Below are positions 46,601 through 57,122 of a stretch of 64,000 nucleotides of DNA, piece by piece (positions within the stretch are counted from its first letter, which is position 1; every line of letters begins with the position of its first letter). A program made the position numbers and the translations under genes. This DNA is from a virus. A model generated the notes under the pieces. It worked only from the letters and a program-made list of their open reading frames with translations, was not told the origin of the DNA and ran no database searches. The stretch is taken from positions 54,326 to 118,325 of IMG/VR virus record IMGVR_UViG_3300042291_000666; one strand, 5' to 3'.

Positions 46601-49600
46601 TCCTGCTAATGATGAAATGAAAATGTTTTTAGAAACTGGGGATACTAAATATCTTAAAACATTTTATAATCAAAAAGGTGAAGTATTAGATTCACGTGAT
46701 AAATTAGACTTAGAAGAAATTCAAGCATTGCTAAATACTTATGAGCAAACTAGACCTGATAAAAAAGTTGAGGAAGATGTTAAGGATGAAGAAGAAATTG
46801 CTGAAGAAGGTAGAGCTGATATAGATGATATATTAGTAACTGCCGGAGTAACTACTGAAGTATCAGTTAAAAACTCAAGTCTTTTAGATAATGCTATTAA
46901 AAAAGCATATGATAAATATTCAGCTATGGAAACAAGAGCTGGAAAGAAACCTATGTCTTTAGAAAATTGGATTACGGGTGATGGTGGTAAAAATCTTAGA
47001 GCTACATTTATTGCAGTTAAAAGAATCTGGGTAGAAAATGATTTGCTTATAAACCCAAATAACCCACTTACAGAACAAGAAATTGAAAATGAAACTAAGT
47101 TTTTACCTTGGTTACAAAGTCAAGAAGGTAAAACAAATGATTTAGTTCAAGCTGTAGTTAATGCTGTTGGATTAACTATTGAAGATATTACAGGTCAAGT
47201 TGAATTGTTACCTGCACAAGGTGAAAATATTGAGGGAAATGAAAATGCTACCGTTGTTGAAAAAGGAGAGGTCATTTCATTAATTGAATTAAATACAGTT
47301 GATCCAGACGGAAATACTTTTAAATCATATCAATTAGTTGATCAATATAAACAACCATTAGATGAAGAAACATTAACTAGATATGATATTCCTACATTAG
47401 GAATATATGATGAAGCCAGTAAAGCTGAAGGTATTAAAATGCAAAAAGCATTAAATGATTTAATTCCTGATAGTACTAAATTTACTTTTGCTGGTGCAAC
47501 TTTAAATTATGGACAACTTATTTATGATAAGACAGGTCTAGAATTTATTATATTAAGTGACCCTAAACAAATTAAAAAAGATGGTAAATTATTAATAATT
47601 CCATCTAATGAAATTAGTCCAATAATTAAAGAAACTGAAAGATCTACTCAACCTATTACAGCTAAAGAGTTTACTAATTCTTTTAGTGTTCAGGATTTAA
47701 ATGTTAAACTATTACCTAGCAATGTAGCTAGACTAAATATCAATGAACCTATTCAACCATATCCTTATAGAAATAAAGATGCTGGAACTGATGATTGGTC
47801 AGAAACTAATGAACAAGCAATAGCAAGATATAATTTAATTATGTCAGTGTTAACGCCAGAAGAAGTAAGCGGTTTAGAATTAGTTGTTTCTGCAGATCCA
47901 GAAGGTGGAACAGAAGGCCCTCTTCTATTTATTCCGGGTAGTAAAGAAGCAAATCCTTATATACAAACAGTAAGAGCAAAGTATTCTGTAGGAATAAGAA
48001 TTGCTAATCCTGCGGTTCAAGCTAAAGTTGATGCTATTGTAGAAAAAATGGGATTAACTAAAAGTACTTCTACAAATGGTGTTTTTGCATTTATGCAAAA
48101 CAATAACTTTGTAATTACAAATTCTCAAGGTACTGTTATTGATCCAGTCAATATGACAATGGATGAATATAAAAATATAATTTACATTCCAGAAGGAATG
48201 GTTAAAAATCCTGAAACAGATTTAAAGCGTGCTCAAGATAACTTTGCTTTAAATAATGTATTGAGTGCAGCATTACCTGGTTTAGTAGCTAAGTATCCAA
48301 ATGGTATTATACCAATGAGTGAATTACCTAATGGTTTATCTTTTGTATATAAAGAAGCTGTAATGATGTATGACAAATCACCAAAGTCATTGACTGATTT
48401 ACAATTTAATGCTGCTGATATAAACGGTAACTATTTAATTTATCAATCAGAAATAGTTAGAGATGAAGACGGTAAGCCTGTCAAACCTTTTCAAAGAACT
48501 AAAATAGCTATATCAAACCTTGAAGGTCAAGCAAGAAGACAACTTATAAATGAGGTTGAAGCAAACTTAAGTGAAGAAGATTTAGCCAAACTTGTTAGTG
48601 GCCAAGATGCATATAATGCAATTGTATTAATGCCTGATGGCAAATATAAAGTGGTTAACTTAAAAGCTAAATCTATTGATAAAGCAAGTTTGATAGAAAA
48701 GTTTACAGCAATAATTAATAAAGCTCAATTAACATTAACTGAAAATCCAGAAAAATCTGATTCTTTCAATAAGAATGCTAATTCTGATTACAATCAAAAC
48801 TTAGCTAATGAGATATTTGTTAGTACAAAAAATGGTTATAAAATTTCTCTTCAAGTTAGTCCTTGGGGTAAAATAGAATTAGATTTATATGATACTGTTA
48901 ACAAGAAAAAATTAGGTGTTGTTAGATTAAAACCAACTGCAAAGGCATCTGTTGATGAGCAACTTAAAACTTTGTTAGATGATTTTAATGCATTGCCTGG
49001 AGTTATAGATGCAGGAATAAAGATTACTCCTGAAAACTTTAGAGAAAGTTTTCCAAGAGATATATCTGCTAAAGACTTAATTGAAAAAACAACAACTGAG
49101 GTTGCACCTAAAGTTGCATCTAATAGTAAAATTGAATTGTCTGGAGATTCTTCTGCTATTCAAACTGCTGTAAATATACCTATATCAACACAAGGTACAT
49201 TTACACCAACAGAAACATTTACAGATGCCCAAGGAAATTCTATTCCTAAAGGTCCTGAATTGACAACAGCTGCAACACCTGAAGAGGTAGCGGATAATGT
49301 TAATGCAGATAATATTAATCCTGAAGACATTAATATAGATGAGATTAATTTATTAAGAAATGCTGTTAGGTTAAGTAATTTAGAAGATGTTAAACAACAA
49401 TTAGAAACTCTTAAAGCAAAACTTACGGAAGGATTAGTTGGAGCAGCTAAAATTAAAGCTGTTAAAGAAAGCAAAGAATACGCAGATCTTTTGGCTAAAA
49501 GAAAGAAATTAGAAAGTGAAGCTAACAAAGTAGTTTCTGTTCAAGATGCTATTGTTGATGCTGAAGATATTGATGTATTTACAGAATGGGCAGCTGCAAG

Positions 49601-52600
49601 TCTTCCAGAGTTTATATCAATAGAAGATATTGAGACTTTAGGTAATAACCTTAAAGCTGGAGGAGTGCGCGTTGGTGCATTTGTATTAGGTCTTAATAAT
49701 ATAGGTGGAGGATTAACTGTTAATGGAACATTATTTACAGGAGCCAAATCTCCATTTAAATATCATGAAGCATTTCACGGTGTATTTAGAATGTTATTAA
49801 CTGATGCAGAAATTAAAAAATATTTAGCTATTGCTAGAAAAGAAGTAAGAGCTAAGTTAAGAGCAGAAGGTAAAAGCTTTGAAGCTGAATTACAAAGATT
49901 CAAAAACTCAGCTGATACTTATTCTAACATGAGCCGTGAAAGATTAGAACAAGAATACTATGAAGAATATTTAGCTGATGAATTTGAGAAATTTAAAGCA
50001 AACGCAAAGTCAACTCAAACAGATTCTTCTGTTAAGTCTTTATTCACTAGAATTATGGAGTGGATTAAATCTGTATTCAACTCCTTTACTAAGAATCAAT
50101 TACTTACTTTATATGAAAACATTGATGCAGGTAAGTTTAAAACAGCGTCAATAACTTCAAATCAGTTTGTCAATAGTTTGATGACAGGTATATCATTAGA
50201 AGCTAATGCATTAATACCATATGATACTGAACAAAATGCCAACAACAAAGTTGGATACTATTTCTTAGATAGTGTTATTGCTGAACCTTTGGTTTCAGGA
50301 ATAGCTGCTATGTATATACAAGAAATTGCAAAAGTAAAAGATCCTAATGTAAAACGTGGAGATATACTTGATAATGTTATAAATGATTTTGCTGCTTTAT
50401 ATGATGAAGAAAGTGAGTCAAATCAAAATCTTTCAGATGACCAGAAAAAATTCTTACCTCAAATAAGTGAGGTGTTCTATAATTTTTCTGATGAGTTAAA
50501 AGCTGAAGTATTTAAAGTATTGAATATTATAACTAAACAAACTCAAGAAGAAGAATACAATAATGAATACTTTGAAGAGCAGGTAGGTTTAAGAAACACA
50601 GAACAATACAACATGGATGCGTCTATGATTGGTGGTTTTGGATCTTTATCTGAAGGTCTAAGAAGTTATTTAGCTACAACAACAATAGCAGAAACTGATT
50701 ACTTTGGTAACAAAGAATTAAAGCCTGGAGTAAAATTAATTGTTCCTATAAACTTTGTATCTGCTTATAATGGATTATTAAAAGCTGTTAAGAATATTGA
50801 AGATCCTAAAAAGATGTTACAGAACATGTACTTCTTTGGATTAGATAATCCACAGACTGGTGCAGTTGTAACAAGATTATTACAAGATTTTGGTTTATCT
50901 GTAGAAACATTATTAGAGCCAGGTCCATTACCTACTAAGATTAAAAATGCTGCTTTATTCCAATCTGTTGTAAAAGGATTTACAACATTTAGAGTTGATT
51001 ACTTATTTGTACAAAGAGATGATGCTGGTGCAGTATTGATTTATTCAGCTGCTGAAAGAGATGATATTAATTCACAATTAGAATCATGGTCTCAAGCTTG
51101 GGGACAAGCTGAAAAGAAAATTAAAGCAGATCCAAAAGTTAGAAAAGAAACTCTTGATACATTAGAAGATTTTGCAAGTTATTTGCAACCTAGTGATAAA
51201 ATAATTTCTGATGCTGAATTGACAGAATTATCTTCTCAATATTCCCAAGATATCTTTAGACTTACAGGTATTAAACTAAGTAAACAATTTATTGTATTTA
51301 GTATTGCATCATCAAGAAATAACCCTACACCAATGCAGGCAGCATTAATAAATGCTTATTCTGAACAAACTCCTGTGAATTATAATGATATGCTTGAAAT
51401 AAATAAATTAATTCAAGATGGTAGTGATTTATTTAGTGAAGGAAAAAAAGGTGCTGAGTCTAGAATTAAAAAATTAGCAATTCAAAATGCTGCTTTTGAT
51501 GAAACAATTGGAGCATCTGTATTTAAAAACCCTGAAGGTAACTTAGTATATGCACATCAATTACCTACATTCCATTTAAAAAGAATACAAGAGTTAAATG
51601 ATGTAGCTGAATTAGAACGTCTTAAAGAATCTGATCCATACTTAGCAAATAACTTCCTTTTAAATAGTGAAGCTTTTTTACAAATGTCTGCAGAAAACAG
51701 ACAAAAAGTTTTAAGAATAGCTGGAAGTAGTGTTGGTAAAATAAACAATACAGAAGAAGAACTCAATGATAAAATTTCTGGAGTATCTAATAAATCAACT
51801 TATGGTAACTATACACCACAAGAATTTACATTAAGCATACTTAATACATATACAGCATTATTAAATACTAAAAGTAACAAGGTTGAATATGTAGAATATT
51901 TTGATAATAAACTTAATAAAAATGTTAGGTCTGCATTAGCACCAGTATTACTTAGAGTGTTAGAAGCATCTAACACAGGTGATTTGATGTATCTACCTGT
52001 AATTAAAGCTGTTAAGTTTGAAAAAGCAGGTGGTGGTAAAGTTGTTTTAACTGATGAAACTGTAAACATTTTTGTTGATAATATCAAGAATGAATATAAT
52101 AGAATTACAAGAGAATCAAATCCTGAGACTAGAACTGAAGAAACTCAACTTGGATACAATACTGAAAATGGTAGAGCATTTAAGTTGACAAACACAGGTT
52201 TATTTGTTACTCCTGATTTAAAAGCTTCATTGGAAACTATTGCTACCCGTGAAAATGCTCCTTCATTTGAAGAAGCTTTAAAAGAATTAAACATTACTGA
52301 TAACAAATTTAGATCTATAGTAAATCAACAATTAGAAAATCAATATGATAAATTTTCTAAAGGTTTAAATGATTTACAAATAGAAGATCAATTAAGTAAA
52401 AGTATAACAGAAGGATTAGCTGTTGATAAAAAGGGAGATAAAAATCTTATTGATTCAGCTGAACTACTTAATCTTACTTATGATAAAGAATATAACTTAA
52501 AACAAATATTTTTTAATGACTGGGTTAATACACTCTCTATAAATGAAGTTCTTTTAGGTGACCAGGCTGTAACATTAAAAGATGGAGTTGATGCCGTTAA

Positions 52601-55600
52601 AAGAGCTAAGATGCAGAATGCAGCATACTATAGTGCTTATAGTTCTATAATGGCTGAAGACATGGGTGTAATGCATACTGTTGATGATATTAGTTTAGTT
52701 GCTTTAGAGGAGCCAGTAGGAGTTTCTGCATTAACAGGGAAAAATATTGATAGATCAGATGCTCAAATGTGGATGACTACAAAAGCATTTAGATATATGT
52801 GGTTTGGATTTGGTAAACTTAATCCTGCTCAAGCAAAACTTATTGATAAAATAGAAGCTGGTGAAAAAATAACTTCTGAAGAATTGTTTGGTCAAGATGG
52901 TTATGTTGATATGGGTAGTATGCTTAACTCTAAAAAGTTAGTATATGGTGATGGTAAAACATTTATTAAAATGTCTGCCTTTGTATTGACACCTGAACTT
53001 ACATCTAATAAAGTAGTAGATGAGAATGGTAATGTAACTTGGGTTGCTAAAGAAACCAGATCTGAATTACATGATTTAAGAATGAAGCTTGAAGGCATTG
53101 AAGCTTTACCTGGAAAACAAACTTTAGGTATAGCCGCTCCATTGAGTGCATTGAAAATGCTTAAACAAAGAGTACAGACATTAAATAGAGTTGGTGAAGA
53201 TAAAGCATTTGAAGAAGGTGATTATACTACACTATCTGCAAAATACATGGGTCTTCAAGTATTAACACCTTCAAACAAGACAGAAGTTATTGATGCAACT
53301 CAAGTAAAGAATATTGTTACTTCAGAGCAAAAAGATGATGTTTTTGTAGAAGCTTTGGGAATGACTGTTGGTCAAATTAGAGCTGCATATAATCTTGCTA
53401 CCTCAACTAAAGTTGAATTAAAGTTTAAAAATAAAAGAAACTTAATTTTTAGTTTTGATAAAGGAATGCAAGAACTTGCAATTTCTAAAGAAAATAATAA
53501 ATTAACTCCTAACTTAACAGCATTCTTAAGATATGCTACAGAGGGTCTTAAAGCATCTCAAGCAAGTAGTAACTTGTTAGAGTTCTTTTCAACTCAAGAT
53601 GGAGAACAAAAGTATGATTTAAATAATCCTATTACCTTAAATAAATTTGAACAATTGTTTTTAAGTTATTTGAGTAAAGGTACACTTGCTGAAAAAGCAC
53701 CTGGTCATGCTGTAGCTTTAGTATCTGATTTTGGTACTAAGGTTTATAGAAGAGTATTCAGTGTAGATGAGAATGGTATTCCTGATAGATCTGAAGTTAT
53801 AAGAGAGAATGTTTGGAATAGTTTAGCTAACAAACCTGATATTATAGAATCAACTAATATAGGTGGTGAAAGATCTTGGAGTGGTATTAAAATTCCTAAA
53901 GAAGGTATTGTTGTACTTGACCGTTTAAGATCTGGTGTAAAAGAATATGATAAAGATGGTAAGTTTACAGGTGAAAGATATACTGAGATGCTTATGCCTG
54001 CTCATTTTAAATCTGTAATGGATTTAGTTGAAAACGCAAATGGTTCATTTCCTGATGTATTATCAAAAATGTTTGGTGTACGTATTCCATCTCAAGATAA
54101 TCATTCAACAATTAACATTAAACATGTTGATTTCTTGCCTGCATTCTATGGTTCATCTGCAATGTTTGCTCAAGAACTTATTGAGATATCAGGAGCGGAT
54201 TTTGATATTGATAAAGTTTACATGCAAATCAAAGAGTTCTATGAAGAGGGTGGGCAGTTTTATGAGTATGGTAAACAAACTACAGAAAACGGTAAGTATA
54301 CAGATTATTTAAAATATGTATCTGAAAAAGTTAAAGTATCAGGTACTACTTATGCTGAGGCAGTAGAGTTATATGACAAGGATGAGCAAGGTGCAACTAT
54401 TGAAAATTCTGTAACTGATGTAGAAGAAGAAATAGCTTCTGATGCTGGATTATCAGAAGATGGAATTAAAGCTTTAAAAATCTTAGGTTTACCTATTACA
54501 AAAGAACAATACTCAGAATATAAAAAGAAATTCCGTGAGCCATATGAAGCTCCAATGAACAATGCAATACTAGATTACAAGTATGCATTGATGGGTAATA
54601 CTGGTGTAACAGAAACAACAAATGAAAATGAAACACCAATTTCATATACAGCTGCTAGTTTGCAAATATTAACTGATGAATTAAAAGCATTAGAGCAATT
54701 ATTACCGGGGTTACTTGAACGTTCAAGAGAAGATGATATTGATATCAACAATATGATTGGTAAGATCAAAGCATTTACCAATAATAAAGGTGCTGCTATT
54801 GGAGCCATTGTATTACCTAACGTATACTTGAGTTTACTAACTGAGTATGGTATCAAAATAAATCCTGATGGTCCACAAATTACCATTAATGGTGTTACTT
54901 ATAATGACTTTGGTGTAACCAGAGAACAATTAGCAAATGGTTTAGAAGGATTGCGTAAGCAAGATATTATTTCAGCATTGATTACAATGGCTACAGATAA
55001 TGCTAAAGAACGTCTTGTTGCTAAACTTGGTTTAAATAAACATGCTCTTGGTGTGGTTGCTAACTTAACTGCTTTAGGTGTTCCTATTAAAACATCTTTA
55101 TTGTTGATTAACAATCCAATGATACAGGATATATATTCTCAAGCATTAAATAAAAAAAATAAGTTAGATCCAGGGGTTCCTACTTTAGTAGACAATATGA
55201 TAGTTGAGTTATTAGAAAAAACAAAAGCTATTAAAAAAGATGATCTAGAAAAAACATTAGCAAACATGGGTATAGATTTTACTACCTATGATGAAGTTAC
55301 TGATGCTTTCTTAATAGATGCGTTTAATAACCCGGAAGAAGTTACTGATAAAGAAAAAATTGCAATATTAAATTTATTTTCAAATGCTGTAAAAGTTAAA
55401 GACTTTACAAGTAATATGTCAGCTATTGCTGGTTTAACAAATGGATTAGGAAAAGATATCTCAGCAGTTAATGAAAAAGCTTTACAAATAGATAAACTAT
55501 TTGATGAAAAAGCAATGATGGATTTAAAACCAATATACAAAAGCAATACTTGGCAATCAAAATATCTTGATATATTTAATCAAATTAAAAATGAATTGTT

Positions 55601-57116
55601 GCCTGTTACATTCTTAACAGCAAGTGAAAACTTTCAATCAATACTAAGTGAAGTATATGAAAATGTAAATTCTAATTCAAATGATTTTAATGAAGAAGTA
55701 AGAACTAAAATATCAAAAGATTTATTGTCATACTTAACTATTAAAGCATATCAAGAAAATAAATTAAAAAATGATCCACAATCTGTGGCTACTTTAAATA
55801 ATGAGTTGATCTATCCTGGAGGAGGTTACCTATCAATTAATGATATTGTTGATAGATTACGCACAACAGAAGCAGGTCAAAATAATTTCTTCTTAGATAA
55901 CTTTGCAATAAATGTAAAAGCAAGTGATGCTAAAAATCAAACTGGTTTAAATACAGTTGATGCAAATACTTTTAGAAGTTTGAATGCTGGTCAAAAAGTA
56001 GATTTACAAAATTCATTTGCTAAACTATATGGTTCTTTAGAAACTAAAAATGATGCTTTATCTGTGATTAATTATATCATGGTTAAAGACGGATTACAAT
56101 TGGGTTATGCTTCTTTATTAGAAGCTATCAGTCCTTTTGTAATGGATGCATATCTAAGTCAAATTGAAACAGCAAATGTTGCGTTAAGAAGTAATGATGA
56201 TGCAAAAGTTAAAGAAGCCTTTGGTTTAAATACAGCAGAATTAAAATCTGATTTTGTTAATAATTATTTGTTATCAAATATAAATGGACCTTTATTGTAT
56301 ACATTTAACAGTAAGTTTGCACCTAAAGGGGTTAATGTAAAGAAAGAAAACAATATTACAACTGAAGTTAAAGTTGATTGGAATCAGATTAATGGTGGTA
56401 CACCTACACGTTTTATTAGATTAAAAACAGAAGATGTATTAGGTAATACCTCTTATGAAACTTTTGCATCTATATCAAAACCTGAATTAACTACACAAGT
56501 TTATAATAAGGTAGAAACAAAAGGCTCTAATCAACAAAACCCAATTGGATTTATGTTTGGAGAAAGACCTACATATAAAGCTGTAAGACAGATGATTAAA
56601 GCTAAAAATGCAAATACAGGTCAGGATGCATATGTAGACAGCGTGACTTATGAAGCAACAGAAAATTATGCATTATCAGCAACTGAAATGATTCAACTAG
56701 GTGCTTTAAATGATGAGAATGCTGACATTGAAGCAACTGAGTTTGGTGTTAACATTAATGGTAACAACATTGCTAATATTAGTGCAATGGAAGCATTGCT
56801 TGCTGCTGAACCAAAAGAAAAAGCAGAAGAGATTGAGTCAGATATTACTGAAATTGGTGAAGCAACAACACTGCTTGATTCAATGAGTGATCTTGAAAGA
56901 GAGTTGTATGACGAGATGAATGCTGAAATAGAAAGTGATTATTCAGCAATTGAAAATTTCTGGGATGCTAACATTCAAAAAAACTCAGAAGCTAAAGAAA
57001 ACTTGAGAGTAAATAATAATGTATTATCTTTGGAAGATCTTATAGATATGTACAACAATGGTATATATGCAAATCAAGAAGAATTTATTGATCAAATTAA
57101 AAAATGTAATCTATAA
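43608..57116 (+). CDS. Virion-packaged RNA polymerase polyprotein
   Basis: The protein has 4502 residues. The N-terminal cargo part (1-900) has hydrophobic, Ala/Gly-rich helices near 245-290 that could insert into membranes. A long charged helical part follows. A HExxH site (His2053, Glu2054, His2057) with a downstream acidic helix (EYYEEYLADEFEKF, about 2117-2129) looks like a zinc metallopeptidase. The polymerase core carries DAQMWMT near 3051, and RIPSQ (Arg3492), then 37 residues on ADFDIDKVYM. Asp3531, Asp3533 and Asp3535 match the magnesium-binding triad of the beta-prime motif NADFDGD. The enzyme would be ejected and transcribe early phage genes. The gene covers 13.5 kb without interruption. 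Domain borders other than the motifs are estimates. Confidence 0.88.
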   Translation: MENQVQNNSLDQTIINNQVSEDVIPKDNSFESVKEMFNTPVNDILMSKMDVAAFEQLDLLKPMIDATGMRSNGNGAARRPTLATNTFDPVLQQNPPNINEPGGIQRMMEQKVKTGFQQRQANRAPGTGIASPTFSSMQQTNFKRYYEHPEFQTLGWKPYADNEAYYNANSTIYDDMSRMWGQFGSLVGTGFMSGYRAIGDMVTGGSNVVDLKSANEFEEAMAIGSSSREGGMAWTNNLLLNSGYTVGIISSIALEEVALAALEVGTFGGATPLVAGRTTLNAARLAEAVGRATTVGRMASSGRTMMNTLKGIDTAKDFWQASKLGGKAVASIFAPGTIAAVNRLHTTEVVAQNLNNLAKASEYAGAFYRDVRALNLALSESKLEAGMVFNQMMKDGMNIKYAENNGGSVTSEQMSDIANNAHKAAFATEMWNMPAIFLTNKLVLGNSLGGFNKSLGRIFNEQASGVGNRIIKTAQTVGKDGIKALSPFKDAGTGLKGLATTIANAGVKGNITKLGQGSLRYFAANLGEGIQELSQEAISVGTKNYYTSVLKDPMNGGPELYKASVNAGLGSQLSAQGFDTFMSGFLMGGVVSGPQKLFFQGVPALYQRVSNPEKFAQYKQDRTDYIKKVVDTYNAVWNAQAEDPNSIFDAKRFNFLQQKAAAEYKTLSAFAMDRFYFTDETDFAKFNQIHTVLSTGGAALFQDQLADYMKMSDQDLAEAFPSSKADVKNGKIRERLQSMINQIDSTEEIYQKSKDRNPNPFTPDSYEKGSREWQQESIKKIAFEHARYLYMFTQDGFTRALERSNSIFQNLATEPLFDKMAANDLTVLLDERSIDNEIQMLMQEADILSQDKANDSKVKDKTEKVKRLLSFKIVLSENQNKDGSFDKRKINLLRKEFESYVKHMAEASGTFVNKDAVDDALKQIIDYTALKGRAKMYDKAIEYLNNPEKFNEVFERSAEVIQDEFKNRKKRFEEQVLAYTDVIERNELANQIAKAGFIPANDEMKMFLETGDTKYLKTFYNQKGEVLDSRDKLDLEEIQALLNTYEQTRPDKKVEEDVKDEEEIAEEGRADIDDILVTAGVTTEVSVKNSSLLDNAIKKAYDKYSAMETRAGKKPMSLENWITGDGGKNLRATFIAVKRIWVENDLLINPNNPLTEQEIENETKFLPWLQSQEGKTNDLVQAVVNAVGLTIEDITGQVELLPAQGENIEGNENATVVEKGEVISLIELNTVDPDGNTFKSYQLVDQYKQPLDEETLTRYDIPTLGIYDEASKAEGIKMQKALNDLIPDSTKFTFAGATLNYGQLIYDKTGLEFIILSDPKQIKKDGKLLIIPSNEISPIIKETERSTQPITAKEFTNSFSVQDLNVKLLPSNVARLNINEPIQPYPYRNKDAGTDDWSETNEQAIARYNLIMSVLTPEEVSGLELVVSADPEGGTEGPLLFIPGSKEANPYIQTVRAKYSVGIRIANPAVQAKVDAIVEKMGLTKSTSTNGVFAFMQNNNFVITNSQGTVIDPVNMTMDEYKNIIYIPEGMVKNPETDLKRAQDNFALNNVLSAALPGLVAKYPNGIIPMSELPNGLSFVYKEAVMMYDKSPKSLTDLQFNAADINGNYLIYQSEIVRDEDGKPVKPFQRTKIAISNLEGQARRQLINEVEANLSEEDLAKLVSGQDAYNAIVLMPDGKYKVVNLKAKSIDKASLIEKFTAIINKAQLTLTENPEKSDSFNKNANSDYNQNLANEIFVSTKNGYKISLQVSPWGKIELDLYDTVNKKKLGVVRLKPTAKASVDEQLKTLLDDFNALPGVIDAGIKITPENFRESFPRDISAKDLIEKTTTEVAPKVASNSKIELSGDSSAIQTAVNIPISTQGTFTPTETFTDAQGNSIPKGPELTTAATPEEVADNVNADNINPEDINIDEINLLRNAVRLSNLEDVKQQLETLKAKLTEGLVGAAKIKAVKESKEYADLLAKRKKLESEANKVVSVQDAIVDAEDIDVFTEWAAASLPEFISIEDIETLGNNLKAGGVRVGAFVLGLNNIGGGLTVNGTLFTGAKSPFKYHEAFHGVFRMLLTDAEIKKYLAIARKEVRAKLRAEGKSFEAELQRFKNSADTYSNMSRERLEQEYYEEYLADEFEKFKANAKSTQTDSSVKSLFTRIMEWIKSVFNSFTKNQLLTLYENIDAGKFKTASITSNQFVNSLMTGISLEANALIPYDTEQNANNKVGYYFLDSVIAEPLVSGIAAMYIQEIAKVKDPNVKRGDILDNVINDFAALYDEESESNQNLSDDQKKFLPQISEVFYNFSDELKAEVFKVLNIITKQTQEEEYNNEYFEEQVGLRNTEQYNMDASMIGGFGSLSEGLRSYLATTTIAETDYFGNKELKPGVKLIVPINFVSAYNGLLKAVKNIEDPKKMLQNMYFFGLDNPQTGAVVTRLLQDFGLSVETLLEPGPLPTKIKNAALFQSVVKGFTTFRVDYLFVQRDDAGAVLIYSAAERDDINSQLESWSQAWGQAEKKIKADPKVRKETLDTLEDFASYLQPSDKIISDAELTELSSQYSQDIFRLTGIKLSKQFIVFSIASSRNNPTPMQAALINAYSEQTPVNYNDMLEINKLIQDGSDLFSEGKKGAESRIKKLAIQNAAFDETIGASVFKNPEGNLVYAHQLPTFHLKRIQELNDVAELERLKESDPYLANNFLLNSEAFLQMSAENRQKVLRIAGSSVGKINNTEEELNDKISGVSNKSTYGNYTPQEFTLSILNTYTALLNTKSNKVEYVEYFDNKLNKNVRSALAPVLLRVLEASNTGDLMYLPVIKAVKFEKAGGGKVVLTDETVNIFVDNIKNEYNRITRESNPETRTEETQLGYNTENGRAFKLTNTGLFVTPDLKASLETIATRENAPSFEEALKELNITDNKFRSIVNQQLENQYDKFSKGLNDLQIEDQLSKSITEGLAVDKKGDKNLIDSAELLNLTYDKEYNLKQIFFNDWVNTLSINEVLLGDQAVTLKDGVDAVKRAKMQNAAYYSAYSSIMAEDMGVMHTVDDISLVALEEPVGVSALTGKNIDRSDAQMWMTTKAFRYMWFGFGKLNPAQAKLIDKIEAGEKITSEELFGQDGYVDMGSMLNSKKLVYGDGKTFIKMSAFVLTPELTSNKVVDENGNVTWVAKETRSELHDLRMKLEGIEALPGKQTLGIAAPLSALKMLKQRVQTLNRVGEDKAFEEGDYTTLSAKYMGLQVLTPSNKTEVIDATQVKNIVTSEQKDDVFVEALGMTVGQIRAAYNLATSTKVELKFKNKRNLIFSFDKGMQELAISKENNKLTPNLTAFLRYATEGLKASQASSNLLEFFSTQDGEQKYDLNNPITLNKFEQLFLSYLSKGTLAEKAPGHAVALVSDFGTKVYRRVFSVDENGIPDRSEVIRENVWNSLANKPDIIESTNIGGERSWSGIKIPKEGIVVLDRLRSGVKEYDKDGKFTGERYTEMLMPAHFKSVMDLVENANGSFPDVLSKMFGVRIPSQDNHSTINIKHVDFLPAFYGSSAMFAQELIEISGADFDIDKVYMQIKEFYEEGGQFYEYGKQTTENGKYTDYLKYVSEKVKVSGTTYAEAVELYDKDEQGATIENSVTDVEEEIASDAGLSEDGIKALKILGLPITKEQYSEYKKKFREPYEAPMNNAILDYKYALMGNTGVTETTNENETPISYTAASLQILTDELKALEQLLPGLLERSREDDIDINNMIGKIKAFTNNKGAAIGAIVLPNVYLSLLTEYGIKINPDGPQITINGVTYNDFGVTREQLANGLEGLRKQDIISALITMATDNAKERLVAKLGLNKHALGVVANLTALGVPIKTSLLLINNPMIQDIYSQALNKKNKLDPGVPTLVDNMIVELLEKTKAIKKDDLEKTLANMGIDFTTYDEVTDAFLIDAFNNPEEVTDKEKIAILNLFSNAVKVKDFTSNMSAIAGLTNGLGKDISAVNEKALQIDKLFDEKAMMDLKPIYKSNTWQSKYLDIFNQIKNELLPVTFLTASENFQSILSEVYENVNSNSNDFNEEVRTKISKDLLSYLTIKAYQENKLKNDPQSVATLNNELIYPGGGYLSINDIVDRLRTTEAGQNNFFLDNFAINVKASDAKNQTGLNTVDANTFRSLNAGQKVDLQNSFAKLYGSLETKNDALSVINYIMVKDGLQLGYASLLEAISPFVMDAYLSQIETANVALRSNDDAKVKEAFGLNTAELKSDFVNNYLLSNINGPLLYTFNSKFAPKGVNVKKENNITTEVKVDWNQINGGTPTRFIRLKTEDVLGNTSYETFASISKPELTTQVYNKVETKGSNQQNPIGFMFGERPTYKAVRQMIKAKNANTGQDAYVDSVTYEATENYALSATEMIQLGALNDENADIEATEFGVNINGNNIANISAMEALLAAEPKEKAEEIESDITEIGEATTLLDSMSDLERELYDEMNAEIESDYSAIENFWDANIQKNSEAKENLRVNNNVLSLEDLIDMYNNGIYANQEEFIDQIKKCNL

Positions 57117-57122
57117 TAAGCT

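Noticed and set aside
49160-49528. Minus-strand open frame of 122 codons inside the polymerase gene (and similar ones at 11736-12086, 19651-20040, 54575-54886)
   Set aside because: They lie opposite long, well supported genes, have biased composition expected of the reverse strand of Thr/Ala/Lys-rich coding DNA, and show no leader or family resemblance.
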